Shown: one piece after another, positions 9,374 through 17,940 of the stretch
Layout: each line of letters opens with the position of its first letter
How positions within the stretch are numbered: position 1 is the first letter of the stretch
Assembly: GCA_965205995.1 (NCBI GenBank)
Contig: OZ242200.1
Location: 3,224,001-3,288,000, forward strand
Length of the DNA: 64,000 bases
Direction of reading: 5' to 3'
Source: MPNO01 sp965205995
Lineage (GTDB): Bacteria > Pseudomonadota > Alphaproteobacteria > MPNO01
The notes under the pieces: model-generated
Seen by the model: the letters and a program-made list of their open reading frames with translations, nothing else
What the model was told of the DNA's origin: nothing
Databases searched by the model: none
Made by a program: the position numbers and the translations under genes

Positions 9374-9493
9374 GGCCGTTCCCCCAAGGCGATGGCGAAT
9401 GCCCGGCATTACAAACCACGGCGCCCCGCTGCAACCCGGGAATCGCACGGCCGGCGCCGGAACCGGGCCATGCGCTGGGCGGCACCGGTCGGG

Positions 9494-10777
9494 TCACTCC
9501 AACAGCCGGGGAATGGTGAGGGTGACCGCCGGAATGTAGGTGACCGCCATCAGTACCAGGATCTCGACCAGCAGCATCGGCCAGATTGCCCTGGCGATCG
9601 CCTCGACCCGCAGCCCCGAGATGGCGGCGCCGACGAACAGGTTGATTCCGAAGGGCGGCGTGAGAAAGCCGATCGCCAGATTGATCACGACGATCGCCCC
9701 CAGATGCACCGGATCGAGCCCGAGCTGCCTGCCGATGGCGATCAGCACGGTCGCCAGGATGACCATCGCCGAGATGGTGTCCATGAAGGCGCCGATGATC
9801 AGCAGCAGCAGGTTGAGCATCAGCAGCACGACCACCGGGTCGTCGGAGACCGCGAACATCACCTGGGTGACCTTGGCGGGCAGGTCCTCCAGGGCGATCA
9901 GGAATCCGAAGGAGAGCGCCGTGGTCAGGATGAATACCGCGATCGCCGTCGTCCGCATCGATTTCAGCAGGATCCCCGGCAGCTGGGACAGCTTCATCTC
10001 GCGGTGGACGAATACGCCGATCACCAGGCTATAGGCGACGGCGACCGCGCCCGCCTCGGTCGGCGTGAACACCCCGCCATAGATCCCGCCGAGGATGATC
10101 AAGGGCGTCAGCAACGCCCATTTGCCGTCGGCGATCGCCGCGACAAGCTCGCGCCCGCTGGCGCGGTGCTCGTCACCCAGGACACCCTGTGAGCGGGCGA
10201 CCAGGTAGCACACCACCATCAGCCCGAAGGACGTCAGCAGGCCCGGAACGATGCCCGCGAAAAACAGGGCGGTGATCGAGGTCTCGGAGATCACACCCCA
10301 GATCACCATGGGGATCGACGGCGGGATCATCTGGCCCAGCGGCCCGGCGGAGGCCGCCAGCGCGGTGGAGAAATCGCGCCGGTAGCCGCGCTTCTCCATC
10401 TCCGGAATCATGATGCTGCCGATGGCGGCCGTGGTCGCGGGCGAAGACCCGGACAACGCCGCGAAGAAGGTCGCCGACAACACGGTCACCATGCCAAGCC
10501 CGCCGGTCAGATGGCGGACCAGGACCCGGGCGACGTTGATCAGCCGCGAGGCCAGCCCGCCGGTCTGCATGATGTCGCCTGCCAGGATGAAGCACGGCAC
10601 CGCGAGCAGGCTGAAGATCGTCGAACCCTGGATCATCTTCTGGCTCAGGATCACGATGCCGACATCGGCCAGCACCATTGCCCCGAGCGAGGCGATACCG
10701 ATCGCGAAGACGATCGGCACGCCGAGGATGAACAGCGCGCCGGTGCCCAGCGTCAGAACCCAGGCAGTCTCGCTCAC
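9494..10777 (-). CDS. dctM: TRAP transporter large permease (DctM family)
   Basis: 427 residues, almost entirely hydrophobic with about a dozen membrane spans. It carries conserved DctM stretches such as LSGSSPATTAAIGSIMIP and LTPPFGINLF. It is the sodium-coupled transport subunit of a tripartite ATP-independent periplasmic transporter. Its start overlaps the stop of the small permease by 4 bases, implying translational coupling. The substrate is not readable from sequence; organic acids are usual. Confidence 0.95.
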   Translation of the reverse strand: MSETAWVLTLGTGALFILGVPIVFAIGIASLGAMVLADVGIVILSQKMIQGSTIFSLLAVPCFILAGDIMQTGGLASRLINVARVLVRHLTGGLGMVTVLSATFFAALSGSSPATTAAIGSIMIPEMEKRGYRRDFSTALAASAGPLGQMIPPSIPMVIWGVISETSITALFFAGIVPGLLTSFGLMVVCYLVARSQGVLGDEHRASGRELVAAIADGKWALLTPLIILGGIYGGVFTPTEAGAVAVAYSLVIGVFVHREMKLSQLPGILLKSMRTTAIAVFILTTALSFGFLIALEDLPAKVTQVMFAVSDDPVVVLLMLNLLLLIIGAFMDTISAMVILATVLIAIGRQLGLDPVHLGAIVVINLAIGFLTPPFGINLFVGAAISGLRVEAIARAIWPMLLVEILVLMAVTYIPAVTLTIPRLLE

Positions 10778-11250
10778 GGCGGCCGCCCGCCGCCGAGCAG
10801 CCGGGCCGCGGCGTGGAGGACGATCAGGACGCCGCAGACCGGCGCCGCCAAATGGAGCGCCTCGATGGGGAACCCGATGGCGGCGGAGACCACGCCGAGC
10901 GTTCCCTCGACATAGTCATAGCCGGCGATCGCCAGCAACACGCCGAAGCCGAGGATGGCCGCCAGCGTCACCCGTTCGACCCACAGCCGCGCCGAATCGG
11001 AAATCCGGTCGAGCAACAGCGTGAGCCGGACATGGAAGTCCTCGCGCACGCCGAGGCTTCCCATCAGCATGATGATCCAGGCGAACATCAGCACCGCCAG
11101 CTCCTCGGTCCAGGTCAGAGGGCTCGACAGCGCGTAGCGGAAGAAGATCTGCAGCAGCAGGCAAACCACCATGACCGCCGCCATCGCGATGGCGAGACCC
11201 TGGGTCAACCGCGCAAAGAGGTGCGAAACGGTCTCGACGATCCGGGTCAT
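10774..11250 (-). CDS. dctQ: TRAP transporter small permease (DctQ family)
   Basis: 158 residues with four hydrophobic segments and the DctQ hallmark LTWTEELAVLMFAWI. It pairs with the large permease in the inner membrane. It sits between the binding-protein gene and dctM, with a 4-base ATGA overlap to dctM, and starts 52 bases after the dctP stop. Confidence 0.93.
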   Translation of the reverse strand: MTRIVETVSHLFARLTQGLAIAMAAVMVVCLLLQIFFRYALSSPLTWTEELAVLMFAWIIMLMGSLGVREDFHVRLTLLLDRISDSARLWVERVTLAAILGFGVLLAIAGYDYVEGTLGVVSAAIGFPIEALHLAAPVCGVLIVLHAAARLLGGGRPP

Positions 11251-11302
11251 GACGCGGCGGTGCGCGGGCCGGCGGCGGCCGCCGCGCGTTGCCGGACCGG
11301 AC

Positions 11303-12307
11303 TTACTTCTTGACCTCGGCGAGCAGCGAATCCAGCAGGGCGGAGCCGATCCGGTCGCGGAACTGGTCGTAGACCGGCGTCACCATCGCCCGGAACTCGC
11401 CCAGGTCCTTGACCGGATTGATCGTCATCCCGCGCTTCTTGAGCCCGTCGAGGGCGGCGGATTCGCGCTTGGCGTTGTTGGCCCGCTGTACCTTGTTCGC
11501 CATCAGGGCAGCCTTGCGGAAGGCCTGCTGCTGGTCTTTCCCGAGCTTCTTGAAGGTCCGCTTGGAGAGCGTCATGACCAGCGCCGAATAGGTGTGCGAA
11601 GTCAGCGACAGATACTTGGTCACCTCGTTCGCCTTGACCGCGAAGCCGGCGGTAATCGGCAGTTCCATACCGTCGACCGTGCCTTGACGCAAAGCGGTGA
11701 ACAGATCGCCGAAAGCCATCGGGATGGCGTTGCCGCCGAGCGAATTGAACATGCCGATGAACACCGGGTTCTGCATCACCCGATACTTCACCCCCTTCAC
11801 GTCGGCCGGGGTCATCACCGGACGGGCGTTGTTCATCATGTGGCGGAATCCGCCCTCGAAAAACGCCAGACCGATCAGGTTCTTCGGTTCGAGCTTGGCC
11901 AGCATGCCCCGGCCGATCGGTCCGTCGAGCACCCGGTGCGCAGTCGGGGCGTCGGGATAGAGGAACGGCAAGTCGTTGGCCAACAGGCTGGACTCGACGT
12001 TGGCGACGACCGCGTTGGTGGTGATGTCCATGTCGAGCGTGCCGAAACGGACCTGCTCGAGCATCTCCTTCTCGTCCCCGAGCTGGCGGTTGGGGTAGAC
12101 CTTGATCTTGAACTGGCCGGGCAGCAGCTTCTCCAGCGCCAGGGTGAACTGATGCGGTGCGTCGGCATACGGCCCTCGACTGGGGTCGGGCTGAGAGGGT
12201 TGGCCGAATCTGAGCGACATCGTCGCCGCGGCGACATTGCCGGCGACAACCGCCGACGCCGCAGCAATCAACACAATGCGTGAAACCGTCAGGATCGAAG
12301 ACGCCAT
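11303..12307 (-). CDS. dctP: TRAP transporter periplasmic substrate-binding protein (DctP family)
   Basis: 334 residues from an ATG preceded by GGAGGAAAA. The first 28 or so residues form a signal peptide ending near AAA. The DctP fold is recognisable from LGDEKEMLEQVRFGTLDM, GVKYRVMQNP and the ALRQGTVDGMELP segment that contributes to ligand binding. Family members bind carboxylates through a conserved arginine; R in KYRVMQ is the likely one. It lies 65 bases downstream of a LigI-like amidohydrolase gene, hinting at an aromatic-derived di- or tricarboxylate ligand, but that is inference. Confidence 0.93.
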   Translation of the reverse strand: MASSILTVSRIVLIAAASAVVAGNVAAATMSLRFGQPSQPDPSRGPYADAPHQFTLALEKLLPGQFKIKVYPNRQLGDEKEMLEQVRFGTLDMDITTNAVVANVESSLLANDLPFLYPDAPTAHRVLDGPIGRGMLAKLEPKNLIGLAFFEGGFRHMMNNARPVMTPADVKGVKYRVMQNPVFIGMFNSLGGNAIPMAFGDLFTALRQGTVDGMELPITAGFAVKANEVTKYLSLTSHTYSALVMTLSKRTFKKLGKDQQQAFRKAALMANKVQRANNAKRESAALDGLKKRGMTINPVKDLGEFRAMVTPVYDQFRDRIGSALLDSLLAEVKK

Positions 12308-12372
12308 GTCGTTTTCCTCCCTGGTTGGTCGTCGCCGGCCTGCAGACAGCGGGCGGACGTCACGTGCAGAGC

Positions 12373-13239
12373 CTAGGCAAATCCGAAAAGCGCGGCCGGG
12401 TTGTCGACCAGCATCGACTCGAGCGTGCGTTCGTCGACGCCCCAGCCGGAGAGCCAGTCGACCAGGCCCGCGTCTTCCGGGATCGGCTGGTCCCAATGCC
12501 CGACATGCGGCCAGTCGGTCGCCCACAGCATGCGATCCGGCCTGGCGCCGATCAGCGCCTTGGCCAGCGGCACCATGTCCTCGTAAGGCGGCCCCGTCGC
12601 GCTCAACCGGTCGGGGCAGGACAGCTTCACCCAACAGCGGCCGGCCGCAACCAGCTCGATCAGCGCGGCGAATCCCGGATCATCGACGCCGTCCGCGCCG
12701 CCGAAATGGGCGAAGTGGTCGAGCACCAGGTCGATGTCGAGCGCCTTGAGCCCGGCCAGCATGCCGGTCATTTCCCGCGGCCCGTCGATGAACAGGTCGA
12801 TATGCCAGCCCAGCCGGGCGGCGCGCGGCGCGAAGGCCTGGATGACCGGCATCGGATCGCCGCCCAGCAGGACCGGCGCGAAGCGGACACCGCGGAACCC
12901 GAGCCCGTCGAGCTCGCGCAGTCTTTCGTCGTCGATATCGGGGGCGACCACCGCCACGCCCCGCGCCCTTTCCCCCAGCCGGGCCAGCCCGTCGACGGTC
13001 ACCGCGAGATCGGTGCCATAGCAGCTCGGATGGACGATCACCGCCCGCTCGATGCCCAACGCCTCCTGCATGGCGGCATAGGCTTCCAGTGGCGACTCCG
13101 GTGCGGTGTAGAACCGCCCGTCATCGAGCGGGAAGCGGTCATAGGGCCCGACGATGTGGGCGTGGGTGTCGCAGGTCCCGGGCGGCGCCCGGGTCGCGGG
13201 CGGAAGCGGCGGCAGTGGTCCGGGGCAGGGTCTGGTCAT
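12373..13239 (-). CDS. Amidohydrolase, 2-pyrone-4,6-dicarboxylate lactonase (LigI)-like
   Basis: 288 residues beginning after GGGAGA. The amidohydrolase fold is shown by HAH (26-28) near the N-terminus, a central LVLDHFAHFGG histidine, and ATDWPH near the C-terminus with the conserved aspartate. The CDTHAHIVGP, WVKLSCPDRLSATGPPYED and MLWATDWPH blocks match the LigI-type hydrolases of the protocatechuate 4,5-cleavage pathway. It is first gene of a run with a TRAP transporter and an esterase. A second, closer LigI relative is at 41165. The exact substrate may differ from 2-pyrone-4,6-dicarboxylate. Confidence 0.8.
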   Translation of the reverse strand: MTRPCPGPLPPLPPATRAPPGTCDTHAHIVGPYDRFPLDDGRFYTAPESPLEAYAAMQEALGIERAVIVHPSCYGTDLAVTVDGLARLGERARGVAVVAPDIDDERLRELDGLGFRGVRFAPVLLGGDPMPVIQAFAPRAARLGWHIDLFIDGPREMTGMLAGLKALDIDLVLDHFAHFGGADGVDDPGFAALIELVAAGRCWVKLSCPDRLSATGPPYEDMVPLAKALIGARPDRMLWATDWPHVGHWDQPIPEDAGLVDWLSGWGVDERTLESMLVDNPAALFGFA

Positions 13240-13495
13240 CGTTCTCCCACCATCGCGGCTCCCTCGCGGTCCAGGCGCCCTGTGGCCTGACGATCGCCCG
13301 GAGGCCTGACCATCGATTGTCGCACCGCCCCCGATGCGCCGCAACCGGACGCCTGCCGGCGAGCCGTGGTGGATGCCGCAATCGGTCCGGCGGGGCATGA
13401 GCGTCTTGACGGTGGCCCGGGTGACGGTAGGCTCGGCCCTGTGGTTCTCCGCGTTCCGGTTGCCGGCCGGGGACCCGAACGCGGGAGATGGATCG

Positions 13496-13906
13496 ATGCT
13501 GAGATGGTTATTGCCGATCGCCGCGTTGTTCGCGCTCAGTGCGCCGGTACGCGCGGAGATCGCCCATATCGACGGCGCCACCCTCCAGGGACTGATCGCC
13601 AAAGGGGTGCCGGTGGTCGATGTCCGGACTCCGGCGGAATGGAACCGGACCGGCGTCATCGAGGGGAGCCACTTGCTGACCTTCTTCGATGCGGAGGGGC
13701 GCTACGACGTGGGCGCCTTCATGTCGAAACTCGCCGCGATCGCCGCGCCCGACCGGCCCGTCGCCGTCATCTGCCACAGCGGCCGGCGGAGCAACGCGGT
13801 CAGCCGGCTGCTCGACGGACGTTTCGGATACCGGCGCGTCTACAATTTCCGCGGCGGGATCGCGAAATGGATCGCCGAGGGCCGGTCGACACTCGATCGC
13901 CGATAA
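13496..13906 (+). CDS. Periplasmic rhodanese-like sulfurtransferase domain protein
   Basis: 136 residues starting after GGGAGATGGATCG. Residues 1-20 form a signal peptide (LLPIAALFALSAPVRA), so the protein is exported. A single rhodanese domain follows, with VVDVRTPAEW and the active-site loop VICHSGRRSN, whose cysteine (C93) would carry persulfide. It may handle sulfane sulfur in the periplasm. Its stop lies one base from the convergent purB stop. Confidence 0.85.
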   Translation: MLRWLLPIAALFALSAPVRAEIAHIDGATLQGLIAKGVPVVDVRTPAEWNRTGVIEGSHLLTFFDAEGRYDVGAFMSKLAAIAAPDRPVAVICHSGRRSNAVSRLLDGRFGYRRVYNFRGGIAKWIAEGRSTLDRR

Positions 13907-13907
13907 T

Positions 13908-15209
13908 TCATTTCCCGGCCCCGAAGACGCGGTCGAAGATCGTGTCGACATGGGCGAGGTGGTAGTCGAGGTCGAACAGCCCGCCGAGCGCGTCGCCTTC
14001 CAGATATCGGGCGACCTCGCCGTCGCCCTCCAGCAGCGCCAGGAAATCGCCGCCGTCCTGCCACACCCTCATGGCGTTGCGCTGGACCACGGCATAGGCG
14101 TCCTCGCGCGACATCCCGGCCTCGACCAGCGCCAGCAGCACGCGCTGCGAGTGGATGAGGCCGCCGAGCGCTTCGAGATTCTCGCGCATGCGGTCGGGAT
14201 AGACCAGCAGCCGGTCGACGACGCCGGCGAGCCGCGCCAGCGCGAAGTCGAGAGTGACCGTCGCGTCGGGGGCGATCATCCGCTCCACCGAGGAATGCGA
14301 GATGTCGCGCTCGTGCCACAGGACGACGTTTTCCAGCGCCGGCGCGACATGCGAGCGGACGATCCGGGCGAGACCCGTCAGGTTCTCGGTCAGCACCGGG
14401 TTGCGCTTGTGCGGCATCGCCGAGGAGCCCTTCTGGCCGGGCGCGAAATATTCCTCGGCCTCGCGCAGCTCGGTGCGCTGCAAATGGCGGATCTCGGTCG
14501 CCAGGCGCTCGACCGCGCTGGCGATCAGGCCGAGCGTGGCGAAGAACATCGCGTGCCGGTCGCGCGGCACGATTTGCGTCGAGATCGGCTCGACGGCGAG
14601 CCCCAGGCGTTCGGCGACATGCGCCTCGACGCGGGGGTCGATATTCGCAAAGGTCCCGACCGCGCCGGATATCGCGCAGGTCGCGATCTCCGCCCGCGCC
14701 GCGGCGAGGCGGGCACGGTTGCGCGCAAACTCCGCATGGTGGCCGGCGAGCTTGAGCCCGAACGTCGTGGGCTCGGCATGGATGCCGTGGCTGCGCCCGA
14801 TGCAGGGCGTCAGCCGGTGCTCGCGCGCGCGGCGTTCGAGAGCGTCCATCACCGCCCCGATACCGGCATCCAGCAGATCGGCGGCGCGGGCGAGTTGCAC
14901 CGCGAGACAGGTGTCGAGCACGTCGGACGAGGTCATCCCCTGGTGGACGAACCGGGCCTCCGGCCCGACATGCTCGGCGAGGTTGGTCAGGAACGCGATC
15001 ACGTCGTGACGGGTCTCGCGCTCGATCTCATCGATGCGCGCGACCTCGAAGGCGCCGCGTTCCCACACCGCCGCCGCCGCCGATTTGGGGATCAGGCCGA
15101 GCGCGGCCTGTGCGTCGCAGGCATGGGCCTCGATCTCGAACCAGATGCGGAACCTGGTTTCGGGCGCCCAGAGCGCCGCCATCTCTTTTCGCGAATAGCG
15201 CGGAATCAT
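13908..15209 (-). CDS. purB: Adenylosuccinate lyase
   Basis: 433 residues, the usual length. PurB catalyses two fumarate-releasing steps of purine synthesis (SAICAR to AICAR and adenylosuccinate to AMP). The superfamily signature GSSAMPHKRNP, the MTSSDVLDT block and IGRSHGIHAEP place it firmly in PurB, as opposed to argininosuccinate lyase, which is present separately at 52553. It is encoded alone, convergent with the rhodanese gene. Confidence 0.95.
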   Translation of the reverse strand: MIPRYSRKEMAALWAPETRFRIWFEIEAHACDAQAALGLIPKSAAAAVWERGAFEVARIDEIERETRHDVIAFLTNLAEHVGPEARFVHQGMTSSDVLDTCLAVQLARAADLLDAGIGAVMDALERRAREHRLTPCIGRSHGIHAEPTTFGLKLAGHHAEFARNRARLAAARAEIATCAISGAVGTFANIDPRVEAHVAERLGLAVEPISTQIVPRDRHAMFFATLGLIASAVERLATEIRHLQRTELREAEEYFAPGQKGSSAMPHKRNPVLTENLTGLARIVRSHVAPALENVVLWHERDISHSSVERMIAPDATVTLDFALARLAGVVDRLLVYPDRMRENLEALGGLIHSQRVLLALVEAGMSREDAYAVVQRNAMRVWQDGGDFLALLEGDGEVARYLEGDALGGLFDLDYHLAHVDTIFDRVFGAGK

Positions 15210-15274
15210 AGGCCCTGCCCCGACCTCCCGGCGCCGAGGGGTTTAGCAGATCGAGCGGGCGATAGGAACGCGGC

Positions 15275-16480
15275 TCACGCCCGGGCGCGAACGACCACAG
15301 GATAGATCAGGATCGGGCCGAACGAGGCGATGCCGATCGCCACCGTCATCGGCACCTGGGTCCCGTCCGCGAAATGCCCGATCGCCAGCCCGGCGAGCGC
15401 GCTCAGGGTGAGCTGGACGAACCCGAGCACGGAAGAGGCCGCGCCCGCGATCTCGGGAAAGACCTGCATCGCGGCGGCCTGGCCGGCGGGAACGACGAAG
15501 CTGAAGGCGAACATATAGGCCGCCATCGGCAGGACGATCGCGGCGGCGGTGTCGACCCCGGCCAGGGCGAGCGCGGCGATGACGACCCCGGGGATCGGCA
15601 TCATCATGCCGCCGGCCGTGATCATGGAGCGGATGGAATAGCGCCCGAGCAAACGTGCGGCCAGCCAGCTCCCGGAGATATAGGCCAGCATGCAGCCGGC
15701 GAAGAGATAGCCGTATTCCTCGACCGAGACGCCGATATGGCCGATCAGGCTTGTGGAGGAGGCCGTGAGAAAGGCGAACAGCCCGCAATAGCACGTGCTC
15801 AGCATCAGCATGTAACCGACGAAGACGCGGTTGCCGAGGACCCGCAGATAGGTGCGCAGCAGCGGGCCGGGCCGGATCGCGTCGGGCCTGAGCGCGGGAG
15901 CGGTTTCCCCCAGCGCGCGCCACACTGTGACGAGAGCTATGACGCCATAGACCACGAGGAACCAGAAGACCGCGCGCCAGCCGAAGGCGACCGCCAGATG
16001 CGCGCCCAGGATGGGCCCGACGACCGGCGCGATTCCGTGCAGCGCCATGACATAGGCGAACATCTTCGCCGCCCGTTCGCGGTCGAACAAATCCCGGACG
16101 ATCGCACGCGACAACACCGAAGCGGCGCAGGCCGCGAGCCCCTGGACGAAGCGGAAGGCGAGGAAGGATTCGATCGAGGCCGAGAGCGCGCAGCCCGCCA
16201 CCGCCGCCACGAACACGGTGAACGCGACGAGCAGGACCTGCCGCCGGCCGAAGCGGTCGGAGATCGGGCCGTATATCAGCTGACCCGCCGCGATCCCGGC
16301 CAGGAAGACGCTGAGGCTGAGCTGGATCGTGCCGTCGGAGACGCCGAAATCGGCCGCTGCCAGCGGCATCGACGGCAGGGTGGAATCGATCGAGAACGAC
16401 AGCGACGCCATCAGCACGCTGAGCAGCACCGCGGTGGCGACGAATCCGAGCCGGTGTCTACGGTCCGCGGACCCGGTCAC
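15275..16480 (-). CDS. MFS transporter, Bcr/CflA drug-resistance family
   Basis: 401 residues from a GTG whose first bases overlap the marR stop (GTGA). Twelve membrane segments are apparent; IYGPISDRFGRRQVLL is the loop 2-3 motif of major facilitator proteins, and the LGAHLAVAFGWRAVFWFL block is typical of the 12-span Bcr/CflA exporters. Co-transcription with a MarR regulator and divergence from a hydroxycinnamoyl-CoA-lyase-like operon suggests efflux of an aromatic acid or its toxic intermediate. Confidence 0.88.
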   Translation of the reverse strand: MTGSADRRHRLGFVATAVLLSVLMASLSFSIDSTLPSMPLAAADFGVSDGTIQLSLSVFLAGIAAGQLIYGPISDRFGRRQVLLVAFTVFVAAVAGCALSASIESFLAFRFVQGLAACAASVLSRAIVRDLFDRERAAKMFAYVMALHGIAPVVGPILGAHLAVAFGWRAVFWFLVVYGVIALVTVWRALGETAPALRPDAIRPGPLLRTYLRVLGNRVFVGYMLMLSTCYCGLFAFLTASSTSLIGHIGVSVEEYGYLFAGCMLAYISGSWLAARLLGRYSIRSMITAGGMMMPIPGVVIAALALAGVDTAAAIVLPMAAYMFAFSFVVPAGQAAAMQVFPEIAGAASSVLGFVQLTLSALAGLAIGHFADGTQVPMTVAIGIASFGPILIYPVVVRARA

Positions 16481-16935
16481 GCACCGTTCTCGCCGTCCGC
16501 CATCATGTTGCCGCGCAAGCCCCGCAGCAGGCGCTTGAGGTCCGCCTGTTCAGAGTCCGAAAGCCCGGCGATGCCCTGGCGGTTGATCGCCGCGACCTCG
16601 GGCATCACCAGGTCGTAGATGCGCCTGCCCTCGGGGGTGAGAAAGACGTTGATCTTGCGCCCGTCATGCTCGTTGTGGGAGCGCTTGACGAGGCCGCGCT
16701 GCTCCAGCCGGTTGACCGCGGCCACTGTCGTCGGGCCCTTCATCCGCACGCGTTCAGAGAGCTGGCGCTGGGTCAGCCCGTCCTCCTCCCAGAGCGCGCG
16801 CAGGAAGGGCCACAACCCGAAGGTCAGGCCGTGGCGGGCGAGCCGCCGCGAAAATCGCGTGGTGAACGCCCTGGTGGTGTCCCAGAGCAGGAACCCCACG
16901 GTGTCTTCCGGGGCCAATTGGTCGTCGGGCAGCAT
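16477..16935 (-). CDS. MarR-family transcriptional regulator
   Basis: 152 residues from ATG 16935; a GTG at 16962 would add nine residues. The winged helix is visible in LTQRQLSERVRMKGPTTVAA and the wing in LVKRSHNEHDGRKINV. MarR proteins bind short palindromes and are released by small aromatic ligands. The gene is divergent from the catabolic genes starting at 17082, and a perfect palindrome lies between them, so it most likely represses both its own operon with the MFS exporter and the divergent catabolic operon. Confidence 0.9.
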   Translation of the reverse strand: MLPDDQLAPEDTVGFLLWDTTRAFTTRFSRRLARHGLTFGLWPFLRALWEEDGLTQRQLSERVRMKGPTTVAAVNRLEQRGLVKRSHNEHDGRKINVFLTPEGRRIYDLVMPEVAAINRQGIAGLSDSEQADLKRLLRGLRGNMMADGENGA

Positions 16936-17007
16936 GGCGGTTAAGATAACACCTCGCGGCACGGGGAACAGGCGCAGCCGGCGGCGCCCGCATCATGGGC
17001 GGTCGGA

Positions 17008-17036
17008 TTGACAGCCAAAGCGGCGGTCGTTAGGTC
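17008..17036 (+). promoter_or_regulatory. Probable sigma-70 promoter of the catabolic operon
   Basis: TTGACA at 17008-17013 is a perfect -35 box. A 17-base spacer leads to a weak -10, TAGGTC at 17031-17036. The -10 is embedded in the palindrome at 17027-17044, the arrangement expected for a promoter repressed by the divergent MarR protein. Start codon of the first gene is 46 bases further on. Confidence 0.5.
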
Positions 17037-17044
17037 ACTAACGA
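17027..17044. promoter_or_regulatory. Candidate MarR operator palindrome
   Basis: TCGTTAG (17027-17033) and CTAACGA (17038-17044) are perfect inverted repeats separated by GTCA. The 18-base size suits a MarR dimer, and the site overlaps the predicted -10 region between marR and the divergent HCHL-like gene. Confidence 0.6.
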
Positions 17045-17081
17045 ATTCCCCGCAGGCCGCGCGGGGGCGGGAGAGGACGGG

Positions 17082-17900
17082 ATGGCATACCAAACGATTC
17101 GCGTCGATTGCGACGGCGGTGTCGCGGTTCTGACGCTCAACCGGCCGGAAAAGAAAAACGCCATGAACCCGCTCCTCCATGACGAGGTGACGGACGCTCT
17201 CGAAGCGCTGCGCTATGACGACCAGGCGCAGGTGCTGGTGATCACCGGGGCGGGAGACGCCTTTTCCGCCGGCATGGATCTGAAGGAGTTCTTCATCGAG
17301 CTCAAGGAGAAGCCGGCCGAGTACGACCGGGTGACCCGGGTCTCGATCGAGTGGCGCGGGCGGACGATCCGCTATTTCCCGAAGCCCACCATCGCCATGA
17401 TCAACGGGCATTGCTATGGCGGGGCGTTCACCATCGTCGAGGCCTGCGACCTCGCGGTCGCCGCCGACGAGGCGCGGTTCGCGCTGAGCGAGATCAATTT
17501 CAAGATGTTTCCGGGCGGCAGCGTGTCCAAGTCGATGGGCAATTTGCTGCGGCCGCGCGACTATCTCTGGTACGCGATGACCGGCCGGCCGTTCGACGGC
17601 AAGACCGCCGCCGATATCGGTTTCGTGAATTTCTCGGTGCCGCTCGAGAAGCTGCGCGAAACCGTGATGGAGGCCGCCCACGAGATCGCCGCGAAGGACC
17701 CGTCGGCCCTGCGCGCGACCAAGGAAGCCTACCGCCACTCGCTCGGGATGGATTGGGACACGGCGATGAACTACGCCTCGGCGATGGAGGCGCAGCACAC
17801 GCGGCGCCAGGACGACGCCTTCCGCAAGGAAGGGATCGGCGATTTCCTCGACAAGAAATTCCGTCCGGGGCTCGGCGGTCACGAGCAGATCAAGTCATGA
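17082..17900 (+). CDS. Enoyl-CoA hydratase family, p-hydroxycinnamoyl-CoA hydratase/lyase-like
   Basis: 272 residues starting after GGGAGAGGACGGG. It is a crotonase-fold protein closest, by pattern, to feruloyl/p-coumaroyl-CoA hydratase-lyases, which cleave hydroxycinnamoyl-CoA to an aromatic aldehyde and acetyl-CoA: KPTIAMINGHCYGGAF, SEINF with the catalytic glutamate E137, and VSKSMGN. However, positions corresponding to the phenol-contacting tyrosines of the Pseudomonas enzyme appear as F70 and S233, and the active-site serine as T117. The substrate may therefore not be a 4-hydroxycinnamoyl-CoA. No CoA ligase for it is in the window. It is first gene of a same-strand run to 24427. Confidence 0.8.
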   Translation: MAYQTIRVDCDGGVAVLTLNRPEKKNAMNPLLHDEVTDALEALRYDDQAQVLVITGAGDAFSAGMDLKEFFIELKEKPAEYDRVTRVSIEWRGRTIRYFPKPTIAMINGHCYGGAFTIVEACDLAVAADEARFALSEINFKMFPGGSVSKSMGNLLRPRDYLWYAMTGRPFDGKTAADIGFVNFSVPLEKLRETVMEAAHEIAAKDPSALRATKEAYRHSLGMDWDTAMNYASAMEAQHTRRQDDAFRKEGIGDFLDKKFRPGLGGHEQIKS

Positions 17901-17940
17901 CCGGGCGCAGCGCCGCCGGTCCGCGTTCGGGAGAGATGTA

